From NCBI GenBank assembly GCA_029941905.1, contig JAPYTQ010000014.1:46039-110038 (forward strand): a stretch of 64,000 bases of DNA. Reading direction: 5' to 3'. The first letter of the stretch is position 1, and each line of letters opens with the position of its first letter. The translations under genes and the position numbers were made by a program. The DNA is from JAHRVQ01 sp029941905 (GTDB taxonomy: Bacteria; Pseudomonadota; Gammaproteobacteria; Pseudomonadales; Azotimanducaceae). The notes beneath the pieces were generated by a model. The model made no database searches and was not told the origin of the DNA. It saw nothing but the letters and a program-made list of their open reading frames with translations. Shown here in pieces: positions 55,123 to 63,314 of the stretch.

Positions 55123-55449
55123 ATGTCTACTGGCGACAAATGGGAAAAAGAGAAGAAAGCGGTCAAAGCGGTGCAAATCGCTTTTGACCTGGGCCAGGAA
55201 TTCAGCCACCATATTCGCTTTGAAGCCCTTCAAAAAGGGATTAATCCTCCTGATCGTATTCGTGAGATTCTTGGTTTACCCGTCAACAGCAAACCGGTTC
55301 GGCCGCGACTTTCCATCTCCTTGACTCACGATGACTTTGCCATGTTGGCTGACTTGTACGGTGTAGATGCGTCAGACCGATTGAAGATTCGCCAGATTGC
55401 CGCAGAGAAACTCATTCAACACCTGGATCAGACCCGGGATACCGAATAA
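55123..55449 (+). CDS. Small protein with possible ribbon-helix-helix fold
   Basis: 108 residues, strongly charged. The C-terminal half RPRLSISLTHDDFAMLADLY, followed by a helix ending in EKLIQHL, has the strand-helix-helix layout and size (about 42 residues) of ribbon-helix-helix DNA-binding domains. The N-terminal half (HHIRFEALQKGINPPDRIRE) may be a second copy. The fold is my inference and I recognise no named family. Located within the PspA-type cluster between the DUF2491 and channel genes, it is a candidate binder of the palindromic operators. Confidence 0.6.
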   Translation: MSTGDKWEKEKKAVKAVQIAFDLGQEFSHHIRFEALQKGINPPDRIREILGLPVNSKPVRPRLSISLTHDDFAMLADLYGVDASDRLKIRQIAAEKLIQHLDQTRDTE

Positions 55450-55452
55450 TAA

Positions 55453-56556
55453 ATGATAAAAATCAGGTCCGACTTTTGGCGTCGACGACGTCACAATCAG
55501 TACTCACACCTCTCAATAACCAATAGAAAACGAAAGTTGTTCGAACTTTTTGCGCTCCTGGCTGGGCTTGGCGTTGTTCATGTGATTGCCATGAAGGTGT
55601 TCGAAGGGTTGAGTTGGGGAGACGCGGCCTGGCTTACCATGACCACCATGACCACCGTGGGTTACGGTGATATGTCCGCAGCATCGCCACTCGGACGATT
55701 GTCGACGGTGCTGATGATGTACCTGATTGGCATCTTTCTGTTGGCACAAATAGCAGGTGAGTTAATTGACTATAGAATATATCAACGCGAAAAAATGCGT
55801 AAAGGATTGTGGAGTTGGGAAATGAAAAATCACATCGTCATCATAAACACGCCGGAAAAGGACGGGTCGAGATATCTGCAGACCCTGGTGGAGCAGATTC
55901 GTAAATCCACCAGCCTCGAGGAATATCCCATTCAAATATTTTCCCGGAACTTCCCTGAAGGCTTGCCTGAGGAGTTGGCAAGCCTGGGGGTAGTGCTACG
56001 CCAGGGTCATCCGGAAGGACGGTCAGAAATGGCGGAGGTTGATGTTGGACATGCTGCTTTCATCATTGTCTTGTCAGTTGATGTTTCAGAATACCGTTCC
56101 GACAGCATAACTTTGGATATATTGGATCAACTGAAACAATATGATACGCCTGCTTATGTTATCGCCGAATGTGTCCAGGATGAAAACAGGGACAGATTAC
56201 GTGCCCATGGTGCCGATGCAGTGTTAAGGCCTGTGCGGGCTTATCCGGAACTGATGGTGCGCGCAATGGCAGCTCCAGGTACTGAGACCATACTGGAAGA
56301 TCTGTTTAAGCACGAGGGGGTTCACCCAAGGCGCTACGAACTGCAGATCGAAGCACAGCCCTGGGGGAAACTAGCTGCTCGAATAGTGATGAGAGGTCTG
56401 GGTACACCTCTGGGTTACGTGGATCAGTCGGACAAGATTATCACTAACCCGAATTCTGATACTATCGTTACTGGTCGTGCGATTTTCCTGATGGTCAATC
56501 ATGACAGCATCCCTGAAGGTAAGGTTGTCGAGCACTGTGTCTCTGAAAAGGACTAA
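55453..56556 (+). CDS. Two-helix potassium channel with RCK/TrkA-N domain
   Basis: 367 residues. Membrane helix (about 28-48), pore loop with selectivity filter TVGYGD at residues 68-73, second helix (about 85-107), then a cytoplasmic RCK-type domain (MKNHIVIINTPEKDGSRYLQ ... VILDILDQL-like segment near residue 215). K+ channels of this form are known neighbours of PspA-type operons. It starts 3 bases after the RHH-like gene. Its role may be to adjust membrane potential on envelope damage (inference). Confidence 0.88.
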   Translation: MIKIRSDFWRRRRHNQYSHLSITNRKRKLFELFALLAGLGVVHVIAMKVFEGLSWGDAAWLTMTTMTTVGYGDMSAASPLGRLSTVLMMYLIGIFLLAQIAGELIDYRIYQREKMRKGLWSWEMKNHIVIINTPEKDGSRYLQTLVEQIRKSTSLEEYPIQIFSRNFPEGLPEELASLGVVLRQGHPEGRSEMAEVDVGHAAFIIVLSVDVSEYRSDSITLDILDQLKQYDTPAYVIAECVQDENRDRLRAHGADAVLRPVRAYPELMVRAMAAPGTETILEDLFKHEGVHPRRYELQIEAQPWGKLAARIVMRGLGTPLGYVDQSDKIITNPNSDTIVTGRAIFLMVNHDSIPEGKVVEHCVSEKD

Positions 56557-56565
56557 CAAGACCAT

Positions 56566-57132
56566 ATGCAGGACGTTGCCGAAAATTGGATCTCAGCGCT
56601 TAAACTGATTTTGACTCTTGTGATATTGATCTGGGGTATTGAGATCATCAACAATTTTCTTGGTCATCGTCTCGGCGCCTATGGTATTTACCCGAGGAAT
56701 GTCGAAGCGTTACCAGGCATTTTGCTCTGGCCATTCTTGCACGGCAGCATACACCACTTAATTATGAACACGACGCCATTGCTGGTGATGGGATTTTTTG
56801 TTGCGCTGCGTGGTTGGTGGATCTTCTTTAAAAGCGTCCTGCTGATTCTCGTCATCGGAGGACTTGGTGTATGGTTGTTTGGTCGCCCTGCATACCACAT
56901 TGGCGCCAGTGGGCTCGTATTTGGGTTCTTTGGATTCCTGATTACTCTGGCGATTTACGAGCGGAGTATCGCGACTTTTGCCATTGCATCCTTCACGGTT
57001 GTCTATTACGGCGGTATGATCCTGGGGATTTTGCCCACAGACAAATTTGTCTCCTGGGAAGGCCACCTGTTTGGTTTATTGGCAGGCATGCTGTCCGCGA
57101 GACTGCTCGCAGTAAAAAAGACTACTTTCTAG
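56566..57132 (+). CDS. Rhomboid-family intramembrane serine protease
   Basis: 188 residues, six membrane helices. The catalytic dyad is visible: Ser115 in YHIGASGLVFGFFG and His167 in SWEGHLFGLLAG. HGSIHHLIMNTTPLL (with the conserved His and Asn) is in the L1/TM2 region. It should cut membrane-spanning substrates within the inner membrane. It is the last gene of the PspA-type cluster, 9 bases after the channel gene. A substrate within the cluster is possible but unproven. Confidence 0.88.
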   Translation: MQDVAENWISALKLILTLVILIWGIEIINNFLGHRLGAYGIYPRNVEALPGILLWPFLHGSIHHLIMNTTPLLVMGFFVALRGWWIFFKSVLLILVIGGLGVWLFGRPAYHIGASGLVFGFFGFLITLAIYERSIATFAIASFTVVYYGGMILGILPTDKFVSWEGHLFGLLAGMLSARLLAVKKTTF

Positions 57133-57387
57133 CTAGTTCAGATTTTTCTGACTATGGCGTTGAAGAATTGCCTGTTTTAATTCTTCCTTGTTCGCCGGTG
57201 GTCCATCAGGGCGAAAAGAAATGCCGTCGATATAAACAACATCAAAACTTTCACCCTGCGTAAGCAGGTCAGTTTTTTCGTGGGCGTAGATTTGGGTCAG
57301 TTCGACCTCGTCCGGGATATCTTCGACGGCGTCCCTGACCATCATGCAGAGGTGGCAACCAGCGCCGGTACAGATCGCGCCACTCAC
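57133..57387 (-). CDS. Thioredoxin-like domain protein, probably a fragment
   Basis: 84 codons from a GTG at 57387. The sequence has a cysteine-rich start CTGAGCHLC and a C-terminal DVVYIDGISFRPDGPP, followed by a helix. That end closely resembles the thioredoxin-like domain that closes a family of GNAT acetyltransferases (there typically ..DALxIDxxxVRTGPPPS). A GNAT N-terminus lies directly upstream in another frame, so this is best read as the surviving 3' end of one broken gene. A free-standing glutaredoxin-like protein is the alternative. Confidence 0.5.
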   Translation of the reverse strand: MSGAICTGAGCHLCMMVRDAVEDIPDEVELTQIYAHEKTDLLTQGESFDVVYIDGISFRPDGPPANKEELKQAILQRHSQKNLN

Positions 57388-57484
57388 GACGCATACTCAT
57401 TACCCGGGAGTCAGTTGGAAGTTCGTCATGAAGGCACTTGAAGAAAGTGTCTTCCGTTTCATTGTCAATTTCGACGAGTTTCAT
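57269..57484 (-). pseudogene. N-terminal remnant of a GNAT acetyltransferase gene
   Basis: From the ATG at 57484 the frame reads MKLVEIDNETEDTFFKCLHD, then ELPTDSRVMSMRREW. This is typical of the start of GNAT proteins that carry a C-terminal thioredoxin-like domain. Homology ends at about 57377. The rest of the frame (RDLYRRWLPPLHDG) is the thioredoxin-like DNA read in the wrong frame. The acetyl-CoA-binding middle, about 150-200 residues in relatives, is missing. An internal deletion that also shifted frame explains both pieces. Confidence 0.55.
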
Positions 57485-57638
57485 TGGGTGCCAACTTTCG
57501 TCCTGATCCGGTGATGAGCAAATTCATTAGACGCTTGCTGTTGCAGAATTTCAATCGATTGGATGCGTCGCAGTGCTTTATTGTCGTCCGAGACACTGAT
57601 AGCATCAGGTGATTGAAATTTCCCGGAGGCTGAGGAAC

Positions 57639-58004
57639 ATGGATGCGCTTGTTGGACGATTGAATAAAGATAAGGTGTTGTTCCGCCAGGGCCAATATTA
57701 CTCAACTCAAATCACCATCGTATCGGGTGATATGGAGTATCGTTTCAATATTGACAAGGGACAGGTATCAAAAGCCGAAACCGATGATTCGGCAGTACAG
57801 GGGTTTTCTCTCATTGCCGATCCTGAATCCTGGGCGAAATTTTGTCAGCCGGTTCCACCCCCTGAATATCACGAACTGGGTGCATTGCTGGCCTCCGGCC
57901 ATTTGCAACGACAAGGTGATATTCAGGCGATGGAGAGTAACTTTATGTATGTCCGCCGATTGCTTGAAATCTGGCGGGAGGATCAACGGGGGAGCGCTCA
58001 ATGA
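57639..58004 (+). CDS. SCP2-like small protein
   Basis: 121 residues from the ATG at 57639 (GAGGCTGAGGAAC upstream); the frame is open to a GTG at 57609. The pattern ALVGRLNKDKVLFRQGQYYS, then VSGDMEYRFNIDKGQV and WAKFCQPVPPPEYHELGALL, fits small sterol-carrier-protein-2-like proteins encoded beside alpha/beta hydrolases. It overlaps the hydrolase gene by 4 bases (ATGA), so the two are translationally coupled. Confidence 0.65.
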   Translation: MDALVGRLNKDKVLFRQGQYYSTQITIVSGDMEYRFNIDKGQVSKAETDDSAVQGFSLIADPESWAKFCQPVPPPEYHELGALLASGHLQRQGDIQAMESNFMYVRRLLEIWREDQRGSAQ

Positions 58005-58864
58005 ATGCCGTATTTGATGAAGTAAAGGGGCGCTATGTACAGCTGACCCTTTCAGATGAGACAGTTAACATCTATTTTGAGGAAGCAGGAACCGGGATTC
58101 CATTACTGTGCCTGCACACTGCGGGTGCTGATGGTCGACAGTATCGCGAAGTGCTCAGAAATGAATCCATCACCCGACAGTATCGGGTTATCGTCCCCGA
58201 CATGCCATGGCACGGCAAGTCATCCCCACCCGCCGGATGGCAGGAAAAAGAATACCAATTGTCCACCGATGATTATCTCCGCTACATCGTCGCATTTATG
58301 TCTGCACTGGAATTGCGGCAACCTCTGGTGATGGGGTGTTCAATTGGTGGTCGAGTGGTCTTGCACCTGGCATTGCAGCATCAGGAAAAAATTGGCGGAA
58401 TCATTGGCCTGCAATCGGGATTGGACGCCGGGGCGGATGATTACGATCCCCAGGCGTTCAGCCATTTTCATCGGCATGATGTGCATGCGGGGTACTCTGC
58501 GGCTGCCTGGATGGCTGCATTAATTGCGCCTCAGAGCCCTGATAATCATCGTTGGGAAACCCTGTGGCACTATGCTTCTGGCGGTCCTGGGGTATTTAAG
58601 GGCGATCTTTACTTCTACGCTTATGACGGTGATCTAAGAAATCAGCCCCTTGTCATTGATACCAAAAAATGTCCCGTGTACTTGCTTTCCGGCGAGTACG
58701 ACTGGTCGGCGCCCGCCGCAGGTGCTGAAGAAATAGCGCAGCGTATTCCGGGTGCGTACTTTAAAAAAATGCATGGCATGGGACACTTCCCCATGAGTGA
58801 AAACCCGGAAAAGTTTTTTGAATACCTGAATCCGGTTTTGGAGGATTATCTCTCGAAGCAGTAG
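58001..58864 (+). CDS. Alpha/beta-fold hydrolase
   Basis: 287 residues. Oxyanion region LLCLHTAGADGRQ, nucleophile elbow VMGCSIGGRV near residue 110 (Ser in GCSIGG), and C-terminal MHGMGHFPMSENPEKF with the catalytic His. The fold is clear; the substrate (ester, amide or C-C bond) is not. Pairs with the SCP2-like gene. Converges with recQ. Confidence 0.87.
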   Translation: MNAVFDEVKGRYVQLTLSDETVNIYFEEAGTGIPLLCLHTAGADGRQYREVLRNESITRQYRVIVPDMPWHGKSSPPAGWQEKEYQLSTDDYLRYIVAFMSALELRQPLVMGCSIGGRVVLHLALQHQEKIGGIIGLQSGLDAGADDYDPQAFSHFHRHDVHAGYSAAAWMAALIAPQSPDNHRWETLWHYASGGPGVFKGDLYFYAYDGDLRNQPLVIDTKKCPVYLLSGEYDWSAPAAGAEEIAQRIPGAYFKKMHGMGHFPMSENPEKFFEYLNPVLEDYLSKQ

Positions 58865-58871
58865 AAGAGTA

Positions 58872-60665
58872 TCAACCAGGCCCCGCCGACAGGACCTCAA
58901 GAAAAGCCGGGCCATATTTATCCCTTTTTCGATCCCCGACGCCGGACAACCGGGAGAATTCGTCGAGGGTGGTTGGCATCATCTCGACCATCGCATGTAA
59001 CGTGCTGTCATGGAAGATAATAAAGGGTGGCACCCCCTGTTCCTCCGCCATAGTCCGCCGACATTCTCTCAGGGCTTCCCACAGGCCGATATCAAGGTCA
59101 TCGGGTAATGGCGTTTTGGTTTGTTTGCGGGCTGTTTTCTGCTTTATATCTTTTCTTAACTCAACCGATTCCTGGCCCTTTAACAGAGGGCGGCATTTTT
59201 CTTCCAGCTTCAAGGCACCAAATCGATCAAGGTCGACGCTGACAAAGCCCCGTGCCACCAATTGTCTAAAAACTGATTTCCACTGATTCTCGTCAAGATC
59301 CTGTCCCAGGTGATATATTGCCAACTGATGATGGTCGAATTGAAAAATTTTGTCGGTACTCGTGCCGCGTAAAACATCGACCAGATGATTGACCCCGAAT
59401 CGTTGCCCCGTCCTGTATATTGCGCTCAGTGCCTTTCGCGCGGCCTCTGTGCCATCCCAGGTTTCCGCCGGCGTCTGGCAATTGTCGCAGTTACCACAAT
59501 GCTCCGGCGAATTTTCATCAAAGTAACGCAACATGGCATGCCGACGACAGGTCGTGACCTCACACAAGCCCAGCATTGCGTTTAACCGGTGCTGCTCCGC
59601 ACGTTTGTGCTCCTCACTACCCTCGGAACCATCCATCAACTGACGTAGCTTGATGACATCCTGCAGGCCATACACCATCCATGCGTCAGCGGGCAATCCA
59701 TCACGGCCTGCGCGCCCGGTTTCCTGGTAGTAGGCCTCAATGGTTTTCGGCAGATCCAGATGGGCGACGAACCGAACATCGGGTTTGTCGATCCCCATCC
59801 CGAAAGCGATGGTGGCAACAATAATAATGCCTTCCTCCCTGAGAAACCTTGACTGGTGATCAGATCGGATATCTGCCGATAGTCCTGCATGGTACGGCAA
59901 GGCTGGGAATCCTTGCCTGACCAGCCAGCCTGCTGTTTCTTCAGTTTTCTTCCGGGACAGACAATAGACAATACCCGCGTCCCTGGGGTGTTCATTTTGC
60001 AGAAAACGGTGCAGTTGATTCCTCGGGTTGTTTTTAAGGGTAATCTGGTAGCGGATATTGGGGCGGTCAAAGCCGACGAAAAATTGTCTTGCTTCGTGCA
60101 GATCGAGCCGGGAGACGATTTCTTTTCGCGTTCTGGCATCGGCTGTTGCGGTCAATGCAATTCTCGGCACTTTGGGAAATTCGCGATGCAACAGATCAAG
60201 CCGGAGATAGTCAGCCCTGAAGTCGTGACCCCACTGAGAAACACAATGGGCTTCATCAATGGCGAAGAGGCTGATGTCCAGTTCTTTCAGAAGGTTGAGA
60301 GTGCGCTCTTGTATGAGTCTCTCCGGTGCAATATACAACAGGTCAAGGTCACCCTCCCGCAGGGAATGTTCGATATCCTGTACCTTGATGTGGTCCAGTG
60401 TCGAGTTGAGAAAATCCGCCTGGACCCCCAGTTCCTGTAGTGCGTTTACCTGATCCTGCATCAGCGCGATCAAGGGTGATATCACTACGCCGCACCCGTG
60501 ACGCAACATAGCCGGGATCTGGTAGCAAAGAGATTTCCCGCCTCCCGTGGGCATCAGTACCAGCGCGTCACCACCGTCAACTATCGTGGCAATCACATCA
60601 TCTTGTGGAGTCCGAAACTGCTCAAAGCCAAAGGTGTTTTTGAGAATTTTTAAAGCCTGCGTCAT
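58872..60665 (-). CDS. recQ: ATP-dependent DNA helicase RecQ
   Basis: 597 residues. Walker A MPTGGGKSLCYQIPA, DEAH in FAIDEAHCVSQWGHDFR, motif VI region QETGRAGRDG, the zinc-binding cysteines (CEVTTCRR ... HCGNCDNC), winged-helix RQC domain and an HRDC-like domain near the C-terminus (WEALRECRRTMAEEQGVPPF) are all present. Full length for bacterial RecQ. It unwinds DNA 3'-5' in recombination and fork repair. It ends 7 bases from the convergent hydrolase gene. Confidence 0.96.
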   Translation of the reverse strand: MTQALKILKNTFGFEQFRTPQDDVIATIVDGGDALVLMPTGGGKSLCYQIPAMLRHGCGVVISPLIALMQDQVNALQELGVQADFLNSTLDHIKVQDIEHSLREGDLDLLYIAPERLIQERTLNLLKELDISLFAIDEAHCVSQWGHDFRADYLRLDLLHREFPKVPRIALTATADARTRKEIVSRLDLHEARQFFVGFDRPNIRYQITLKNNPRNQLHRFLQNEHPRDAGIVYCLSRKKTEETAGWLVRQGFPALPYHAGLSADIRSDHQSRFLREEGIIIVATIAFGMGIDKPDVRFVAHLDLPKTIEAYYQETGRAGRDGLPADAWMVYGLQDVIKLRQLMDGSEGSEEHKRAEQHRLNAMLGLCEVTTCRRHAMLRYFDENSPEHCGNCDNCQTPAETWDGTEAARKALSAIYRTGQRFGVNHLVDVLRGTSTDKIFQFDHHQLAIYHLGQDLDENQWKSVFRQLVARGFVSVDLDRFGALKLEEKCRPLLKGQESVELRKDIKQKTARKQTKTPLPDDLDIGLWEALRECRRTMAEEQGVPPFIIFHDSTLHAMVEMMPTTLDEFSRLSGVGDRKRDKYGPAFLEVLSAGPG

Positions 60666-60839
60666 ACGAAGATTATAACTTTGTTACTCGATAGAGTCTG
60701 GGTTACTTCGAAAATATTCGATGTTTCCTACACAGAAATCAGAGATAACTACGGCTGTTTATCCTCAGTTCGTACAGTCTGGTTCCAGTCTTGAGGTATC
60801 TTTTCAAAAGAAGCCCGGTCTAGTGATTCTTCTAGGTAC

Positions 60840-62219
60840 TTAGTAGAGGAAAAACAGCACATAAGCCAATGCAAGCAGTATTTGCACGATGGCAAATGGG
60901 ATGGCCACCTTCACAAAACCGGCGAACGTTAACTTTATGTCGTTTTTGTGCATGATCGTGACGGCTACCAGCGTCGATGCACTGCCAATCGGTGTCAGAT
61001 TTCCCCCCAGGTTTGCGCCGAATACAACGGCCCACCACAATGCAGATTCAGGGCTTGTATTCGCAGCACCGAGGATCTTTGCGAGCATGGCGGCGAGCGG
61101 AATGTTGTCGGTGACGGAGCTGAAACCTGCCGATAGGACCAGTAGTGCGCCGGTACCAAACATGGATTCTTCCTTTCCCACAACCAGGGAAATGCCTTTG
61201 CCGATGAGGTCAAGAACCATGGCATGTTCCATCACGTTAATGACGACAAACAAGGTGATAAAGAAGGTGAGCAGATCCCAATCAATTGACCGATAAAACT
61301 GGTCTACCGATGATTTATAACGTAGCAGCATAACAACGGCGAATGAGAGTGCAACGAATCCCATGCCCAGTTCCCTGGCGACCGGCAAGATGGATGTTGT
61401 TGCTATTGTGAGAATAAACAACACCAACATGCCTGCGCCAAACCAGAAGAACCCCTGACTCTCAATACCATCGTTTTCATCAAAGGTTTCAATAAGTTCA
61501 CGAGATGCGGCTATTTCCGCTTCGTTTGTCGGGCTTTTTATAGAGAATAATTTTGCGCCCATGATGATGGTTACGATCGTGGCGACCACCACATAGGGGC
61601 TGGATGTAATAAAAAACTCTATGAAGGTGATCTTCGCTGCGTTGCCGACAATAATATTCGGCACCGAACTTATCAGGGTCATGAGACCGCCGATATTGGT
61701 CAACAATCCTTCAATCAGCAGAAATCCAAGCAGTTTGTCGGTCTGGCCCAGTTTCTTCAACGACACGGCGGTTAACGAACCCACGATGATCATCGCGGTT
61801 ACATTGTTCAGTAGGGCTGAGAAAACGACTGTTAACAAGCCGTAATACCACAATAATTTTAGGGAGTCACCGCCGGATGCTTTAGTCAACTTAATGGCGA
61901 CCCAGGAAAATAACCCGGAGCGGGAAGTCACATCGACAAAAATACTGGATCCTAAAATGATTGCGATAACACCCCAATCAACCGCCGGGATATAGACAGG
62001 AATAGGTATGTGATGACCATCGGGCAATGTGACAGCTCCAAAAGGGAGCAGCCCAAGTGCTGTGCTGGCTATCAGGCAGATGACGGCGAAGACGCTGACG
62101 ATCACTGATTTTTGGGCATGAATTTTTTCTTCGAGTGCCAGTGACACAACCATCAGAAATAAAATGATGCTAAAGAAAACAGTTACCCCTTGACTCACTT
62201 CGTGCGCGGCGTGTTCCAT
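60840..62219 (-). CDS. SLC13/ArsB/NhaD-superfamily permease
   Basis: 459 residues with about eleven to twelve membrane helices in two inverted halves. The paired hairpin motifs typical of the ion transporter superfamily are LLTNIGGLMTLISSVPNIIVG in the first half and GANLGGNLTPIGSASTLVAV in the second. Members include NhaD Na+/H+ antiporters and ArsB. A sodium/proton antiporter would fit an organism with Na+-NQR, but an anion carrier cannot be excluded. Confidence 0.8.
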   Translation of the reverse strand: MEHAAHEVSQGVTVFFSIILFLMVVSLALEEKIHAQKSVIVSVFAVICLIASTALGLLPFGAVTLPDGHHIPIPVYIPAVDWGVIAIILGSSIFVDVTSRSGLFSWVAIKLTKASGGDSLKLLWYYGLLTVVFSALLNNVTAMIIVGSLTAVSLKKLGQTDKLLGFLLIEGLLTNIGGLMTLISSVPNIIVGNAAKITFIEFFITSSPYVVVATIVTIIMGAKLFSIKSPTNEAEIAASRELIETFDENDGIESQGFFWFGAGMLVLFILTIATTSILPVARELGMGFVALSFAVVMLLRYKSSVDQFYRSIDWDLLTFFITLFVVINVMEHAMVLDLIGKGISLVVGKEESMFGTGALLVLSAGFSSVTDNIPLAAMLAKILGAANTSPESALWWAVVFGANLGGNLTPIGSASTLVAVTIMHKNDIKLTFAGFVKVAIPFAIVQILLALAYVLFFLY

Positions 62220-62329
62220 AGTAAATCCGTTAGAAATCTCAGATTAAGGTTTATTTCCGCCATGTCGGCGTCACGGCGGAATTCCAAAAAGTTGATAACG
62301 TAAAGCATGTTAACAACTTATCTTCATTC

Positions 62330-62379
62330 CTCCCTTCGCTGCCCTGACGAAAATATCTACTTAATCAGAGCTTCCCTAG
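62330..62379 (-). mobile_element. CTAG-bounded miniature repeat, truncated (copy B)
   Basis: Read on the minus strand from 62379 it begins CTAGGGAAGCTCTGATTAAG. It matches 37 of the first 39 bases of copy A (27851-27889), then diverges over the next ten or so bases. The right inverted repeat of copy A is absent. As with copy A, its CTAG contains the TAG stop of the gene before it, here the universal stress protein. Confidence 0.6.
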
Positions 62380-63227
62380 ATAATCAGCAAGGGGATTTGG
62401 CGGATTTCAATAGCCAAGGGATATGACAAGCCATGCATCGCTAACTGATCATCGTCTTTGCCGTGCATGACCAGCAGGTTGATTTTCAGTTCGTCGATAT
62501 ATTTTGTGTAGTCCGATAGCCTCTGACCAAAGGCCACAATCGTATCGACCGACAGTGAAGGAAACACATCTGCTAAAGCCATGCGGCAGGAATCTGCGTA
62601 CTCCGACGGGTATTTCAGCAATTGATGTCTAATGGTTGTTCTTGCATTGGCTGTGTCGATAGTCTCGATCTTGCTGATGGCATCCATATATCGTTTGAAT
62701 GTGGTTTCATCTTCGATATGTGCCAGATAAAGGTGTCCCTGTGATCCGGCGAATTCAGCTGCCAGGCTGACCAGTTTATTGTCGTCGGTCATGTGGTCTG
62801 TCATCGCAAGTACGCGACGTTCATGGTCGTAGGCATGGTTGTCAGCGTATTCGGCTTCCGGGTGGGGTAGAATCAGTATTGCGGCTGATGTCTTCTGGAT
62901 AAGCACATCCAGGTGCGAGCCCAGGCTGTGCGGGTGCTGCCATGCCTGACTGTGCAGGTTTCGATAACAGCAGATAAGATCTGCAGCCTTGCCGTCGAGC
63001 AGATTCAGCAGGTCCATTGTACTGCTGTACTGATCACCTGTGATAACTTCCCAATTTACAATCTGCTGGGGATCCAGAAGCTGTTGTACCTGGTTTGTAA
63101 ACTGGCTCGCTGCATCTTGCGTAAGGTCAGTAACGATGAGTGCGTGGCTTATTGAATCTGGTTTATGTCGATACAGTGGCTTTATTGCAGATTTGAAAAC
63201 ACTTTCAAACTGATCGATCGTTGTCAT
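62376..63227 (-). CDS. Tandem universal stress protein (UspE-type)
   Basis: 283 residues comprising two Usp-like domains (about 1-135 and 145-283), as in UspE. The second ends with INLLVMHGKDDDQL, in the place of the usual nucleotide-binding loop, and ILILPHPEAEYAD occupies the end of the first. The usual G2xG9G(S/T) ATP motif is not clear in either half, so nucleotide binding is doubtful. Expected to respond to stress or starvation. Divergent from the MFS gene. Confidence 0.75.
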   Translation of the reverse strand: MTTIDQFESVFKSAIKPLYRHKPDSISHALIVTDLTQDAASQFTNQVQQLLDPQQIVNWEVITGDQYSSTMDLLNLLDGKAADLICCYRNLHSQAWQHPHSLGSHLDVLIQKTSAAILILPHPEAEYADNHAYDHERRVLAMTDHMTDDNKLVSLAAEFAGSQGHLYLAHIEDETTFKRYMDAISKIETIDTANARTTIRHQLLKYPSEYADSCRMALADVFPSLSVDTIVAFGQRLSDYTKYIDELKINLLVMHGKDDDQLAMHGLSYPLAIEIRQIPLLII

Positions 63228-63314
63228 AGGACACCTGCTTCCTGAACTGGTGTAGATCTACAGGTACAATACAAAAAATAGGTTGAACTTGACAGAGATG
63301 AAGTAAAACAAGCG

